A stretch of 64,000 bases of DNA from Cafeteria roenbergensis (lineage: Eukaryota > Sar > Bigyra > Bicosoecida > Cafeteriaceae). The stretch covers positions 411,233-475,232 of the forward strand of contig VLTN01000024.1 of NCBI GenBank assembly GCA_008330645.1, given 5' to 3'. Shown here piece after piece: positions 19,601 through 29,400 of the stretch. The translations under genes were made by a program, and so were the position numbers. The notes below the pieces were generated by a model. The model had not been told where the DNA came from. It saw nothing but the letters and a program-made list of their open reading frames with translations, and searched no databases. Position 1 is the stretch's first letter. Every line of letters begins with the position of its first letter.

Positions 19601-22369
19601 TCACTGCTTGGGCTTGTGCTTCCTCCCCCCACGGGGCCGGCGCCTCCGCGAGGCCTCCTCCGCCTCCGGCGCGTCGGAGCGAGCGGCAGCAGACAGCGCC
19701 TGCTGCGGTTGGGGAGGAGCCGGTTCCGCCTCCTTGTCCGCCGCCCTGGCCGCCTTGGAGTGCAGCGCCCCCAGGGAGCCGTCGTCCTGCGCCCACTGGA
19801 TGACCAGGTGCCGGCCGTACAAGTGCGACGAGGCGAGCGAGGACACGGCGGTGCGGGCGTCGGCGGCGGATGCAAACTCGACGAAGCCGAAACCGCGGCC
19901 GCTGCCGCCCTGCTTGCGCGGCAGGCGGACGTTGCGCAGCTTGCCAAAGGCCCCGAAGAGCTGGCGCAGGTCGTCGCGCGTGGCCTCGAAGGCGAGGTTC
20001 TTGACCAGCAGCTTGGTGGCGGCGCGCGTGGGGGGCGCCGTGCCCGACGCGTCCTTTGCCGCCCTCCGCTGCACGGTCTTGTCCGCCCTGGGCGCTGAGC
20101 GGCTGATGGAGAGGTCGAGGGCCCGGCCGTCGAGCACCGTGGCCTGCAGCCGCTTGACAGCCTGCGTGGCATGGGCCGGGTCCTCGAACTCGACGAAGCC
20201 GTACCCGAGCGACTGCCCCTCACGCCCGGCCACGGCGGCGCGGCGGGGAATCTTGACGGCCCTGACCGGGCCCACTGTGGCGAAGAGCTCCTCCACGCCG
20301 CCCTCCGAGGTGGAGAAGGCCAGGCCCTTGACGAACACGGTGGCGGCGCCGCTCGGGGCAGCCGACGCAGCGCCCTCCTCCGCGGCGTCCTCCCCGTCGG
20401 CGCCGGCAGCGGCGGCCTCTGCGGCAGCGCTGGCTGCTGCGGCGGCCGCAGCGGCGGCGGGGTCCGGCTGAGCAGGCGCGTCCGCGCTCACCGTGCCCGT
20501 GGGGGCCCACTCCAGGTAGAGCGGGACCGATTCGTAGCGCTTGTATGCCAGCCCCTTGAAGGCGCGCTTCGCGTCCACAGGGCGCTCGAACTCGACCACC
20601 GCCAGCACCTTGGCCGGGGGCAGCACCAGCCGCACCAGCGGCCCGAAGCGGCCGAAGAGACCCCGCAGCGCCGGCGCGGACGCCGCCGCCGGCAGGTTCT
20701 TCACCAGGATCACCGTGTCGCTGCGCATCGACGCGCGCAGCTTCTTCCCGCCAAGCGCCAGCTGCAGCGCCGCCAGGTCGACCCCTTGCGCCCTCAGGAA
20801 GGACTTGGTCTGGTCAATCACCGCCGTCTCTCCCAGCGCCACGCGCACGGCCAGGTTGTCCGCCGACGGGTCCAGCACCTCGCCAGCGGACTTGCCCGCG
20901 GCCGCGGCCGCGGCCTTGACCGCTGCGTCGGCCCTCACAAAGAGGCCGTTCCACGCGGCCGCCTCCTCCCCGGAGGCCGCCGCCCGCCGCCGCGCCTGCT
21001 CCTTGGCTGCCTGGTACTCCGACACGCCGGGGCCGGCCGCGGGGGCGTCGTCGTCCTCGTCGTCGCCCGCGCCCTTGGGAGCCTTCTTGCCCGGCAGCAC
21101 GTGCAGGAGCCGCCCCTGGAACATGCGCAAGTCAGCCTCCGCCATCGCCGCCGCGGCGCAGGCCGCCTGGGCGAAGGCGACGAATCCGAACCCCTTGGAC
21201 CTGCCCGCCGCGTCCCTCGGCACGCGCGCCTCCGTGACGTCGCCCCACCGCGCAAAGTGCGCCCGCAGGTCGTCGTCAGAGCATGTGAACGGGAGGTTCC
21301 TCACGAAGAGCCGGCCCGCCGCCAGCTGGTCCTCCGCCCCCTCCGCCGTCCTCGCGCGCTTGCTCCCGGGCGCGGCCGCCCCGCCCTCGCTGTCCGAGTC
21401 CGCGTCGTCCGCCACGCGCAGCTCGGCCAGGTCGTCAGCTGGCGTTTCCGCAGGCCTCTGGCGCTTGCTGCTGCGCCGGATCTCGCCGCCCTCGATGTCG
21501 AGCGCAGAGTCGTCGCTGGCGTCAGAGGCAGCGTCGTCGTCGTCGTCCAGTTCCTCCTCGTCCTCCTCCTCGTCGTCGGCCTCCGCGGCCGTATCGCCAG
21601 CAGCGCCCCCGTTGCGCTTGGACTGCAGGAAGGAGAGCGCCGAGGCCGAGGCCGCGCCCGTTGCCACCGAGGCCTCCGCCTGCCGCATCAGCGCAGCCAT
21701 CTCGTCGTCATCCTCAGCCGCGTCTGCGCCCTTTCCGCCCGAACCCTTGCCGGCACCGTTGCCCTCCTCGCCCTCAAGCCCGTCATCGCTGTCGCTGTCG
21801 CTGTCGCTGTCGCTGTCGGCGTCTGCGGGCGCATCTGCGTCGCTGTCACTCTCCTCCGCATCGCTGCCCAGAGCGGCAGCCTTGGCGCTGTCCTCTGGAC
21901 CAGACGCGCCGAGCGCATCACCCCGCTTACGCGCGCGCGCATTGCTCGTGGCTGCGTCGTCGTTGGCCCACGTGGCCGCGGCGTTGCGATTCGCCATAAC
22001 GGCCTTGTACTCTTCGAAGCCCTTGCCTGGCGCCGCGGGCGCGTCCTTGGCCGGCCCCGAGTCAGCCCCCTGGCGCACTTCGGCAGCGGGCTTCGCCGGC
22101 TTCGCCCCGTGGACCGGCGTGCCCTTGCCAAACTCAAAGGCCGCTTCCACCTTGACGCGAGTGGTGCCGAGGAACACCTTGTCCATCTCCAGCGCCTTTT
22201 CCGCGTGTTCCGGGGTCGCGAACCCGACGAACGCAAACCGCCGGCTGCGCCCGTCCTTGCGGCGCATGATGCGGCAGTCCGTGACGGGCGCGACCTCGGT
22301 GAAGAGCTCTCGCAGCTTCTGCTCAGTCGCATGCGTCGGCAGCTGCTTGACGCAAACCCGAGTGGACAT
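19601..22369 (-). CDS. MRD1: MRD1/RBM19-like five-RRM pre-rRNA processing factor
   Basis: Single exon of 922 residues. The start is the ATG beginning MSTRVCVKQLP; further upstream the frame is open but low in complexity. There are five RNA-recognition motifs: RRM1 at about 1-88 (VCVKQLP, RFAFVGF), RRM2 at about 348-425 (LFVRNLPF, GFGFVAF), RRM3 at about 548-625 (ILVKNLPA, VVEFE, then AFKGLAYKRYESVPLYLEWAP in two overlapping blocks), RRM4 at about 673-760 (VFVKGLAF, GYGFVEF) and RRM5 at about 783-860 (LLVKNLAF, GFGFVEF). RRM3 with its AFKGLAY and PLYLEWAP tail is diagnostic for MRD1/RBM19, which acts in the nucleolus on 35S pre-rRNA for the small subunit. Five RRMs matches yeast Mrd1, against six in human RBM19. 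Linkers are acidic, and the tail ends in basic KHKPKQ. Together with METTL5 this is the second 18S-related gene here. Confidence 0.94.
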   Translation of the reverse strand: MSTRVCVKQLPTHATEQKLRELFTEVAPVTDCRIMRRKDGRSRRFAFVGFATPEHAEKALEMDKVFLGTTRVKVEAAFEFGKGTPVHGAKPAKPAAEVRQGADSGPAKDAPAAPGKGFEEYKAVMANRNAAATWANDDAATSNARARKRGDALGASGPEDSAKAAALGSDAEESDSDADAPADADSDSDSDSDSDDGLEGEEGNGAGKGSGGKGADAAEDDDEMAALMRQAEASVATGAASASALSFLQSKRNGGAAGDTAAEADDEEEDEEELDDDDDAASDASDDSALDIEGGEIRRSSKRQRPAETPADDLAELRVADDADSDSEGGAAAPGSKRARTAEGAEDQLAAGRLFVRNLPFTCSDDDLRAHFARWGDVTEARVPRDAAGRSKGFGFVAFAQAACAAAAMAEADLRMFQGRLLHVLPGKKAPKGAGDDEDDDAPAAGPGVSEYQAAKEQARRRAAASGEEAAAWNGLFVRADAAVKAAAAAAGKSAGEVLDPSADNLAVRVALGETAVIDQTKSFLRAQGVDLAALQLALGGKKLRASMRSDTVILVKNLPAAASAPALRGLFGRFGPLVRLVLPPAKVLAVVEFERPVDAKRAFKGLAYKRYESVPLYLEWAPTGTVSADAPAQPDPAAAAAAAAASAAAEAAAAGADGEDAAEEGAASAAPSGAATVFVKGLAFSTSEGGVEELFATVGPVRAVKIPRRAAVAGREGQSLGYGFVEFEDPAHATQAVKRLQATVLDGRALDLSISRSAPRADKTVQRRAAKDASGTAPPTRAATKLLVKNLAFEATRDDLRQLFGAFGKLRNVRLPRKQGGSGRGFGFVEFASAADARTAVSSLASSHLYGRHLVIQWAQDDGSLGALHSKAARAADKEAEPAPPQPQQALSAAARSDAPEAEEASRRRRPRGGRKHKPKQ

Positions 22370-22612
22370 GGTCACACGCGCACTGCCCCAGGAGAGCTGT
22401 TCGGGCAAGGCGTGGCGGTGGGGGGGCGGACAACTGTGGCCCTGCGGCGGCGCTTGCGCGGCTGCCCACGGCGCCAAAGAGCTTCGGGTTGCTTTTCTGT
22501 CGAGCTTTGCGCGTGCGGCTCTGCCGGAATTCGAGCTGCCAGCGCCAACGAGCGCGGGCCGACACGAGCAAGGCATACGAGCCGTTCGGCGAGCCCACTC
22601 GCGCTCTCATGC

Positions 22613-23746
22613 TCATCTCCGGCTTGGGGACGGCGATGAGCGCGATGCGGCGCGAATGTGGCGACCGAGACCGGCCGTGGAGCCCCCTGCAACTGGAGAC
22701 TCCTGGCCTCCGGAGGCGGCCAGGGGCGAGGCTGGATGCCGAGACGGCGGCCACGTCGGTGCGGGCGCGCTCTCCGTCGACCACGCTCGCTCATATCGCG
22801 GAGGCGTCCGCTCGCCTCTCCTGCCGGCAAGCCCGGGGCGAGGTCGGCCCGCCGGCTGGCGGCCGGGCACTGCGGAGCGCTGTTGCGCCCCTGCTGAGGT
22901 CTGCGGGCGGGCAGCCGCCGCACGCCCGCCGAAGAAGGAGGGGAGGGCGCGGGAGGCCGTGCTCCCCAGGCCGAGAGGGACGTTTCCGGACCTGGCCACC
23001 GGCTCCCCCAGCCAGCCGCCGTGCCTGCGCAGCGCGTAGTCGATGAGGGCCCCGCTGGCGTCGCGGGGCGGCGGCCGACCGCGAGCATCAGGCGACACAG
23101 CCGCAGCGCTGGGCTGCCAGGCCCTGCTGTTGTGCCGCCTGCCGCCCATCGCCTCGCCGAGGGACCACTCGTCGCTGCGCACCTCGGAGACGGGCACGCC
23201 GAGGTCTGCGTCCAGCACGATGCGCCTCCTGGGCACGCCCGGTATGCGGAACGCCGACCTCCTCCCGGGCACGGCCGGGGCGGGGGATACTGCCCGTCGG
23301 TTTCGAACGCGCTGGGCAGCAGGGCGGGGCGCTCGGCTCGACGCTTGGCGCCTGCCCGGCACATGGCCGCCCAAGAGCTCCGGCACGAGCCGTGCAAACG
23401 CCTTCCGTGGCGGATTGGGCTCGCACGGCAACGAGGGGCCGCTCACAAGCCCCGCGGCCAGAGCGTGCTTCGGCCTGCAGCGGAACCTCGACGACGCAAG
23501 CAGCTCGTGTCGTGGCAGGGGGTCCCGCGCGAGCGCTGGTGCGCGCCGGAAGTCTGCACGCGCGTCCGATCCCACGCCTGGGACGGTGGCAGTCCTGGCC
23601 CGCCTTGGCAACTGCGACGGGTGCAATTTCAACCGGGAGCAAATACGCGCAAAGAGCTGGTCGCACCCGCTCCACAGCAATTCCGACGCGAGTGATGCAC
23701 CCGCACGGGCACATCCCCGCGAACCAGGCCGCCCTGGCGCGCGCAC
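22613..23746 (-). CDS. Unrecognised gene, N-terminus and exons unresolved
   Basis: The minus frame is open from about 23746 to a TGA at 22613. Codons in the 3' two thirds are strongly GC-ending, like proven genes nearby, and include a mixed-composition stretch (IVLDADLGVPVSEVRSDEW; ALIDYALRRHGGWLGEP). No ATG lies at the upstream end of the frame, so either translation begins internally or an upstream exon in another frame is spliced in. A neighbouring frame carrying PALLPSAFETDGQYPP ends close to where the good stretch begins, so a splice near 23240-23290 is possible. No function is proposed. It lies upstream of MRD1 on the same strand and divergent from the COX7a-like gene. Confidence 0.4.
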   Translation of the reverse strand: MRAPGRPGSRGCARAGASLASELLWSGCDQLFARICSRLKLHPSQLPRRARTATVPGVGSDARADFRRAPALARDPLPRHELLASSRFRCRPKHALAAGLVSGPSLPCEPNPPRKAFARLVPELLGGHVPGRRQASSRAPRPAAQRVRNRRAVSPAPAVPGRRSAFRIPGVPRRRIVLDADLGVPVSEVRSDEWSLGEAMGGRRHNSRAWQPSAAAVSPDARGRPPPRDASGALIDYALRRHGGWLGEPVARSGNVPLGLGSTASRALPSFFGGRAAAARPQTSAGAQQRSAVPGRQPAGRPRPGLAGRRGERTPPRYERAWSTESAPAPTWPPSRHPASPLAASGGQESPVAGGSTAGLGRHIRAASRSSPSPSRR

Positions 23747-24093
23747 ACAGACCGCCAGTGCTCACCGCGTCGACCGCCACACAGCGCTGCGTCGCACAAC
23801 ACGGGGGAGCTGCCCCGGGCCGAGCGCCGCCGCGAGGCGATTCGGGGCGCATGCCCTCGGTGGCCACGGCCTTTGCCCGTGCCCCCCCCCCGCCGCGTCC
23901 GCCCTTGCTTGGCACCCCGCCGGGCCTGCGCGGCGGCCGAGCAGCGTTTGTGCGACCGCCGTCGCAACACGCCTGCGACGGCTCTGCGCGAGGGGCCGGC
24001 GTGCGATCGACGAAGCGACGCGAGCCTGACCTCCGAGCGGCGGAGGATGCGAGGGCGCGCCGCCCCACCTCTCTATCGAGCTTCCTCGTCGCC
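23747..24093. other. Divergent intergenic region upstream of the COX7a-like gene
   Basis: A C10-type run is present near 23881. No gene is supported. It presumably holds the promoter for the small mitochondrial-type gene at 24094. Confidence 0.35.
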
Positions 24094-25091
24094 ATGGCCG
24101 CCGCTGCCCGCTCCGCAACCGTGCGCGTCACCTCGGCCGTCACCGGCCGCCGCGCGATGTCGACCAACCTCGTCAAGGACATGGGCGGCGCCATCGCCCC
24201 CCTCGTGGTGAGACGAGCATCAGCCTCGGGTCTCGGAGCTTGGCCTGCGCGGCCCGCCACGGGGTCGTCGTCCCCGGGGCCCACGTCCCGCCCAGGCCCT
24301 CCCTCGTGGCGCGCCTGGGCTGGGGAGAGCTTCGCGCGGGGGTCGGGGCCGCGACAGCAGTGTGCAAGGCGCCCGCCCGCGCGATGCTCCCGCTCTGTTG
24401 GTTCCGCTCGCCAGCCGCCCTCGCCCTTGCTGCGCCCTTGCTCCTGGGCCTCGCAGAACGCCCCGAACTCCCTCAAGCAGAACCAGGTGAGCGCTTGCCA
24501 CCCCTCTTTCGCGGCCGGAGCGCCGCCAACGCGGCCGCGCGGAGCGGCCCGTCAGCTGTCGCTGTGGCTCGCCGACAGGTGTCGTGCGCAACTATGATCC
24601 GGCTCCGACGGTCGGGCTTTCCAGCCACAGGCCGCAGCTGGCGGCTGGGTTGCTGCCGCGTGCTCCATGACGGCACTCTGGTGCGGCCGGCCCTCGTGGC
24701 GGATTCGGAAGGCAAGAGAGGCCTCAAACGTCGTTGGCCGCGCGTTCCCCCCCCCCCACCACCACCTTGCCCACCCCTTGCAGGCGTTCTTCCAGGCTCC
24801 CGGCGTCGGCACCATCGACGTGCACCCTACCTTCACCAAGGTGAGTGCTTCGCGCAGCAAATTGTCTGCTGCGCGCCGAGCGGGGTTACCCAGCGCGCGC
24901 GTCAAAGTTTGCTCCACTGTCCCTCCTGCTTGCCCGGCCGCCCTTGCTCGCTGTCCACGAGACTGCAGGGTCCCCAGGACGGCCTTGTGATGCCCATCGT
25001 GCTCGGCGCCGTGAGCGTGCTGTCCTTGACCCTCGGCGGCGCGGCCTTCGCTGACCTCCTCACCGGCAGCAACAAGAAGCCCCTCGAGTGA
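24094..25091 (+). CDS. Small single-span mitochondrial membrane protein, possible COX subunit 7a
   Basis: Four exons, all joined in phase 0: 24094-24207, 24457-24486 (30 nt, 10 codons), 24784-24840 and 24969-25091; donors GTGAGA, GTGAGC, GTGAGT; acceptors CGCAG, TTGCAG and CTGCAG. The 107-residue product has a basic, hydroxylated leader (MAAAARSATVRVTSAVTGRR), a short soluble stretch (KQNQAFFQAPG), the stretch THPTF-like VHPTFTKGPQDG, one hydrophobic helix (MPIVLGAVSVLSLTLGGAAF) and a short basic end, SNKKPLE. Fungal and animal COX7a share the plan leader, FQ, then K-G-x-x-D before one membrane helix with a Gly pair and a KK tail, so a cytochrome c oxidase VIIa-type subunit is the best guess. 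Identity to a named subunit is tentative; that this is a small inner-membrane protein is firmer. Confidence 0.7.
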
Positions 25092-25282
25092 TTTCTGACC
25101 TTTTTCCTGTCACTCGTGCTCCTTGTGCCAGTGCGGCTGTGTGTGTGGGTGTGTCTCGTTGGCGCTGTCTTCGTGTTGCGCCCACCCAGCCCGCCGAATC
25201 AGGAGCCATTGCGGTCGCCTGCTTTCACTCCGCGCACTCTTCGCCGCTGTGCCTGCTCGGGCCCGCACTGTTCTTCTGACCG

Positions 25283-25981
25283 CTACAATGCATCGATGCC
25301 CTTCCGGAGCGCGGTGGCAAGGGCCTTTGACGACTTGACGCTTGCCCGCTCCGCCTCCGCGAGCTGCTCCCGGGTGTCGCCGTCGATTTCGGCATGGCAC
25401 CCGGGGCAACGCTGCCTTGAGCAGCGCATGCCTGCAAGCCGCTGCGCGCACTCCTGGTGGCAAGGCACCTTGCAGCAGGGGAGCACGAAGAGGGGGTTGC
25501 CGAGGGCGCCGTCATCCCTCGCAATGGACGGGTCGCTGAGCGGCAACAGACAAATGACGCATTCGCCGACCGGGCTGGTGGGAGGCGTGCCGCGGCGGAG
25601 CTCGATGGGCTCCTCTACAGCATCCGCAGGGCGGCCCCGCTTGCTCGGCGGGGTGCACTGGCCATCCCTTGCGCTCCGCGAGACCACGTCACTTGCAGTG
25701 CTTGGCGCGGCAGCCGGCCGTTTTGTCCCCAGGGAGTGGCGGCCCATGCGCCCGATTGCGCGGTACAGTGCGTCCAAGGCAGCCTCGGCCTCTCGAACGG
25801 CGCCAAAGTCTGCCGCCGGGGCAGCGGCGAGATCGGCGCCCAGGCTGGCAACTGCAAACCTGGCTGCTCCGATCGCAGCCCTCGCGGTGCGGAACGCCAA
25901 GAGCAGCCTTCCGCGGGAGCTTGTCGTGTGCGGCTGCCTGGGCGCGGCACCGGGGTCCTCAAGGTCGCCGAAGAGTTCCAT
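25283..25981 (-). CDS. RING-type zinc finger protein
   Basis: Single exon of 232 residues; the chosen start is the ATG that begins MELFGDLEDPG (cat at 25979-25981). The N-terminal half is helical and Ala-rich. A basic linker (TKRPAAA; SKRGRPADA) resembles a nuclear localisation signal. The C-terminal zinc-binding module runs CVICLLPL, then LPCCKVPCHQEC, then CSRQRCPGCH at about residues 160-215. The CCKxxCH arrangement replaces the usual CGHxFH, a variant seen in many protist RINGs. RING modules usually recruit E2 enzymes for ubiquitin transfer; substrate unknown. The gene converges on the COX7a-like gene (191 bp) and lies downstream of CLASP on the same strand. Confidence 0.78.
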   Translation of the reverse strand: MELFGDLEDPGAAPRQPHTTSSRGRLLLAFRTARAAIGAARFAVASLGADLAAAPAADFGAVREAEAALDALYRAIGRMGRHSLGTKRPAAAPSTASDVVSRSARDGQCTPPSKRGRPADAVEEPIELRRGTPPTSPVGECVICLLPLSDPSIARDDGALGNPLFVLPCCKVPCHQECAQRLAGMRCSRQRCPGCHAEIDGDTREQLAEAERASVKSSKALATALRKGIDAL

Positions 25982-26438
25982 CACGGGTCGAGCGCCGGCA
26001 CGGGCGTGCGGGGGGCGGGTCGCAAGTCGGGCAACTGCCCGCGGCTGGGGCTCTGCCCAGACTTGCGTGTTGCGCACGTGACGCACGACTCGCTGGGGTT
26101 TGGGCCGCCCGCAATCGACGGTCCTGTCGGCCAGTTGCCGTGTCCTGCTGGGACTTTCCGCAGGCAACGCCCTGCCTCTCTCTCTCGCGCGCGCTCGAGG
26201 ACAAACACAAAGGGCCGCTCGGCGTGTCTGTGGGTGTGCTGGGAAGCTTGATCGGCAGGTCCCTGCCTCGGCATGCTACGGGTGCGGGCCACCTTGCTGT
26301 CGACCCGTGAGTGCTGGGCGAGCTGCGAATCCACGTCCCATTCAAGCACGAACCGCAACATAAAGCCGCACTCACTCTCGCGCCCACTCAGGATGAAGCG
26401 TCGCCGCGCGCTCGCTGGGCGCGCGTTGGACGGGCTGG
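25982..26438. other. Intergenic between CLASP and the RING gene
   Basis: Contains a minus-strand open stretch near 26270-26360 beginning MLRFVLEWDVDSQLAQ. It might be a small unrecognised exon but lacks a good donor, so it is not called. A CTCTCT tract lies near 26177. Confidence 0.35.
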
Positions 26439-29400
26439 TCAGCGCTTGGAGGCCTGCTTCTGGTGGAAGATGCGCACCAGCGAGCGCTGCGGGCGGGAGA
26501 GCGCAGGGTCGACGCTCTCTGCAAAGCCTGCCTCCCCGATGCGGGCGAAGACGGCCGACAGGAAGACCGTGGCGTTCTTGCGCACCTCCCGCTCCGTCGC
26601 CGACATGCACCTGGCAACAGTCCCGAGCAGGGTTGTTGCCGCGTCGCCGCCGCCGAGCTGGTGCGCGACGGTTTCGTGCGACAGCTTGGGCACGAGGAAG
26701 CTGGCGACCTTGAGCGCCGCGCACACCGTCAGGATGGCGCCCTGGTCCGGGGCCTCCCAGCCGGAGCCCGCGGCGTTGCGGCCGAGAGCGGCGTCGAGCG
26801 ACGCGTCGAGCACCGTCATGCAGCACGTGAGCGCGTCGTCGGGGGCCAGGCACCCGCAGGCCTCCTCTGCGGTGCGGACGACGTTGTGGACGAGCTCTCG
26901 GCGCCGGACCGCCGCGGCCGCCAGGCGGAGCAGCCCCTGGAGCAGGGCGGGGCCGGCGTCGGCCTCGCGCAGCCCGCTGGAGCGGAAGCGAACCAGGCGC
27001 CGCGCGGTGGCAAGCGCAGCTGCCGCCGTCGTTCCTGCCGTGTCAGCGGCGTCGGCGGCGCCCAGCTGCGCTGCGCTGAGCACAGAGGTCACTGCCTCTC
27101 CGGCAAGCGGCGCCCACGCCTCGTCCATCTCAGGCGCCATGGTCACCCGCGCCAGCCGCACCAGCCCCGCCTGGCGAATGCGCTGCGAGGTGTCGGGCTG
27201 GCCCACCAGCCGCAGCAGCTGGCGCAGCTCGGAGGCGTCAATGTGCCTCCCGTGCGCCGCAGCCGCAGAGGCGGTGGCAGGGCGGCCGTTCCGGGGCGGG
27301 GCCCTGCCCGTGGCGGCGGCGGCGGTGAAGGGGCCGGGCGTCCGGCCGGAGGGCATCGGCGTGAAGCTGGCGGCCACGGCCCGTGACCCCGGGGTCATGC
27401 CGCCCCCTGGCGTGGCTGGCACCAGCGTCGCGGCGCCGGGGCGGGCAGTGCCGTTTCCGGTTGGCGTCCTCGCAGCGGCGGGCAGCTGGGGAGGGGCGGC
27501 GCCGCCGGTGGGCGTCGACGCGGCGGAGGCGGCATCCCGGCGGGGCGCCCTGGGAGGCGACCGCGGGCGGCGCCCCGCCGCTGCGCTGGTGGGGGCACCC
27601 GCCCCGCCCGACGGCGGCGCGAAACCGCTGGCAGCGGCCTTGCCCGCCCTGGCGATGCTAGCCTCAACCGGCGAGTGGGCGGCTCTGCCAATGTCACGCG
27701 CCGGCGCGTCCTCCCCAGCCGCAGCCGCAGTTGCAGTTGCAGTTGCGGGTGCGGGTGCGGAGTGGGAAGGCTGCGTGTCCGGCTGAATGGCACGAGGCTG
27801 CAGCGCGGGGACGTCGGCGCCGAGAACGGCCACGATGGCGTCGGCCTCCTGGTCGCCCATGCCCGCCAGCGCCGCGGGCAGGGCGGCCGGGGCTGCGGCG
27901 TGGACGGCGGCGGCGGCCGGTCCGAGGGAGGCCGCGGTATCTGCCCCCGCAGCCCCTCCGACGGCGTGGGCGCGGCCCCCGGCCGGCACCAGCAGCGCCA
28001 GCCGGACCAGGCGATCGGCCAGCCCGGCGGCGGTGGATGGCGACGCGGCCAGCGCGGCGACAGCGTCGTCACCCGCCAGCACCACGCGCAGCGCGCGGAG
28101 GCAGCCGGCGCGCACGGTGTCCGGGCTCACGGCAGCGCGAGAGTTGCCGGCCGGAGACGCCAGCAGCGCGGCCAGCCCGGCGAGCAGTGCCGCCTCGCCC
28201 GCGGCCATCTGCGCCGCTGCCAGGCACTCCTCGCCGGCCGCTCGGAGCGCCGGAGTACGGGAGCAGAGCGCGGCCACGGCCGGCCTCAGCAGGCCGGCAA
28301 CGTCCGCCTTGGCCACCGCTGCCGTCACGTCCGGCACCGACAGCAGCGCCGCCAGCGCGCGCATCGCGTCGGCGCTCACCCTGTCGTGCCGGCAGAGGAG
28401 GGCCGCCTCGGCCAGCGCGGGCGCCACGGTGGAGGCTCGCTTCACGGCGGCGGGCGCGGCCGAGGAGCCGGCACCGCCCGCACCTGCCAGGGCCTCCGCC
28501 GCCTGCGACGAGATGCAAGCGGCTGCGTCGCGCACCCGCCGCCAGTCGCCCGAGCCCAGGCCCTCGATGAGCGAGGCCGCGCTGGGGCTGCGCGGAGCGG
28601 CGGCGGCCGTCGTCCCCGCAGCGGGGGAGGGGTGGCCAGGGCGAGGAGGAGGAACACCGCCGGCCGGGGGGCGCCTGCCGGGCCGATCGGGACTGGGCCC
28701 AGCGCCAGCCGGTGCGGGCTCGGCGGCGGCGGGCTCGGCGGCGGCGGGCTCGGCGGCGGCAGCGCGCGCCTTTGGGGCCGGGCTGCGGAGCAGCGATCGG
28801 CTGGAAGCGAAGGCGGAGGGCGCCGGCCCGCGCTCCACGGTCTCGGCCTGCGTCTTGCGAACCTGCTTCTGCAGCGGCTGGCGCTTGGGGGCGCGTCCTC
28901 CGTGGCCGGATCCCTCGCTGCCGAAGGACGTGTCAGCGCTGCGGTCGCTGGCGCTGCCTTCGTCGTCCTCGTCGCCCGCTACCCCGTCGTCCCAGCTAGA
29001 CTCCTTGTGAACTTCGCGCTGCGAGCTGGCTCTGCCAGACAGCGCCGGCGCCAGACTGCCGCGTCGAGGGACGCGCTGACGCGACGTGGACTGGCGGTGC
29101 TTGCTGGCCGCGGCCGGCCCGGCGCCTGCCGCTGGGACCGAGGCCGTCTGGGGCCTCCGGTCGCCCCGCGCCGCCGTGGTGCCTGCGGCGGTGGCGCCGA
29201 GGGCGCGCGAGGACCCGCGCCCGGTCGCGGCAGCCGTGGGCGGACGAGCAGCCGGCATCGTTTGCGCCAGGCTGCGCGCAACGCTGGCGTTGCCGCGGCC
29301 CCTGGCCGATGACGGCCCGCCCGCCCCCGCCCCCGCCCCCGCGGCGCCAGCAGCGCCCGCCCCTGCCCGCTGGGCTCCGGGCAGGGCGGGAATGTGGTGG

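Noticed and set aside
26270-26360. Small minus-strand exon-like frame starting MLRFVLEWDVDSQLAQ
   Set aside because: No good donor follows and it matches nothing. The RING gene has a satisfactory own start.
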